Shown here in pieces: positions 5,773-6,586 of a stretch of DNA of 6,586 bases. A program made the translations under genes and the position numbers. The number at the start of each line of letters is the position of its first letter. Positions within the stretch are counted from its first letter, which is position 1. The stretch is from positions 7,378 to 13,963 of the forward strand of contig VBDA01000435.1 of the NCBI GenBank assembly GCA_005883655.1, in the 5' to 3' direction. The stretch comes from Betaproteobacteria bacterium (lineage in GTDB: Bacteria > Pseudomonadota > Gammaproteobacteria > Burkholderiales > Casimicrobiaceae). The notes under the pieces are model-generated. The model ran no database searches. It worked only from the letters and a program-made list of their open reading frames with translations, and was not told the origin of the DNA.

Positions 5773-5815
5773 AATTGCGCTAAGATGAATCGCGACGGCG
5801 GGCGACGGCGCAATT
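5773..5815. promoter_or_regulatory. Inverted repeat upstream of the MmgE/PrpD gene, possible operator
   Basis: AATTGCGC (5773-5780) and GCGCAATT (5808-5815) are perfect 8-bp inverted arms 27 bases apart, ending 68 bases before the MmgE/PrpD start. Between the arms are a -10-like TAAGAT (5781-5786), without a matching -35, and two copies of GCGACGGCG (5792-5800 and 5802-5810). The arms could be half-sites of a regulator or the base of an mRNA hairpin. The rest of the 276-bp divergent gap (5608-5883) shows nothing else I can name. Confidence 0.35.
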
Positions 5816-5883
5816 CAGTCGAGTTTGGCCTGTCGCGGCGATGGCATCCCGCAGGACGGCAGCTGGGGTGGAGCGGAAACCCA

Positions 5884-6586
5884 ATGGCCCACAACACCAA
5901 AGTAAGCGCCGATGCCGACGCGCCACCGGTCACGCAAATCCTGGCCGACTTCGTGGCCAGGCACCCGTCGCGGGGCTGGGACGCAAGCGTCGACAAGGAA
6001 GCGCACCGGACCTTGTTGAACTGGGTCGGCTGTGCCATCGGCGCGTCGCAGCATCCTACCGTTAAAGCCGCGCTTGCCGCCGTCATGGAGCTTGCGCCAA
6101 ATGCCCAGGCAACGATCCTCGGCCGTCGCGAGCGTGTCGACGTCGCCAGCGCGGCGATGCTGAATGGCATCACATCGCACACCTTCGATTTCGACGATAC
6201 GCATCTCAGGACCATCATCCATCCCGCTGGGCCAGTCGCCTCCGCGCTGCTGGCGCTGGCGGAACACTACGGCGCGACTGGCAGGCAGTTCATCGACGCG
6301 CTGGTTCTCGGCATCGATGTCGAGTGCCGCGTCGGCAACATGATCTACCCCGAGCATTACGATCGCGGCTGGCACATCACCGGGTCGACCGGGATGCTCG
6401 GTGCGGCTGCCGCATGCGCGCGGGTGCTCGGACTCGACGCGGGCAAGACCGCAATGGCGCTGGGCATCGCCGCGTCGCAGCCCATTGGCGTGCGCGAGCA
6501 GTTCGGATCGATGACCAAGGCCTTTCACGTCGGCGGCGCCGCGCGCGCCGGATTGATGTCGGCGTTGATGGCGAAGCATGGCTATA
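5884..6586 (+). CDS. MmgE/PrpD-family protein (right-truncated)
   Basis: An uninterrupted frame of 234 codons runs off the right edge; full members are about 450-500 residues, so roughly half is visible. The MmgE/PrpD family includes 2-methylcitrate dehydratase (PrpD), cis-aconitate decarboxylase and iminodisuccinate epimerase, all acting on small di- or tricarboxylic acids in the cytoplasm. Recognisable motifs are ILADFVAR (19-26), SHTFDFDDTH (98-107), IIHPAGPVASALLALAE (111-127), GWHITGSTG (162-170) and FGSMTKAFHVGGAARAG (207-223). Asp105, His113, His164 and Lys212 fall where the active-site Asp, two His and Lys lie in cis-aconitate decarboxylase, so the active site looks intact as far as it is visible. 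The substrate cannot be decided: no prpB, prpC or other pathway gene is in view. ATG 5884 is preceded by GGTGGAGCGG (GGAG 10 bases upstream, somewhat far); no better in-frame start was seen upstream. Confidence 0.88.
   Translation, partial: MAHNTKVSADADAPPVTQILADFVARHPSRGWDASVDKEAHRTLLNWVGCAIGASQHPTVKAALAAVMELAPNAQATILGRRERVDVASAAMLNGITSHTFDFDDTHLRTIIHPAGPVASALLALAEHYGATGRQFIDALVLGIDVECRVGNMIYPEHYDRGWHITGSTGMLGAAAACARVLGLDAGKTAMALGIAASQPIGVREQFGSMTKAFHVGGAARAGLMSALMAKHGY

Noticed and set aside
5815..6579. 254-codon minus-strand frame opposite the MmgE/PrpD gene
   Set aside because: The plus strand carries all the MmgE/PrpD motifs without interruption; the opposite frame has no domain.

Overview
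The window is GC-rich bacterial chromosome, almost certainly from a proteobacterium, and most likely a soil or aquatic gamma- or betaproteobacterium. This rests on an E. coli-type glutamate-cysteine ligase (GshA), an NnrU-family membrane protein, a DUF1761 membrane protein and Shine-Dalgarno starts of the AAGGAG/GGAGG kind. The sequence does not allow a genus to be named. I see no rRNA, tRNA, CRISPR array, insertion sequence, phage gene or toxin-antitoxin pair.

Layout. Left, plus strand: the 3' end of an unrecognised, probably exported protein (1-423), then a secreted GlcG/HbpS-type protein (467-1270), closed by a 12-bp-stem hairpin (1287-1315). The next block is on the minus strand, read right to left: a decayed TetR-family C-terminal remnant (2739-2483), a four-helix DUF1761 membrane protein (2383-1982) and a secreted protein of unknown function (1981-1457). 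The last two genes abut exactly (TGA immediately followed by ATG) and should form one transcript. Upstream of the remnant, on the plus strand, is an NnrU-family membrane protein (2902-3480). It converges on gshA (5025-3493, minus) with only 12 bp between the stop codons. Farther right are a single-helix membrane protein of unknown function (5607-5164, minus) and, divergent from it, the first 234 codons of an MmgE/PrpD-family protein (5884 to the window end, plus), which runs off the right edge.

Functional links are limited. GshA makes gamma-glutamylcysteine for glutathione. The two left-hand exported proteins may be co-transcribed. The DUF1761/secreted pair may once have sat beside its own TetR regulator, which has since lost its DNA-binding half and suffered a frameshift. 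This remnant is the most notable non-obvious item, because no single open frame reveals it. I found no convincing evidence of a new multi-gene system; apart from the TetR remnant and a few candidate regulatory hairpins, this looks like ordinary chromosomal sequence.
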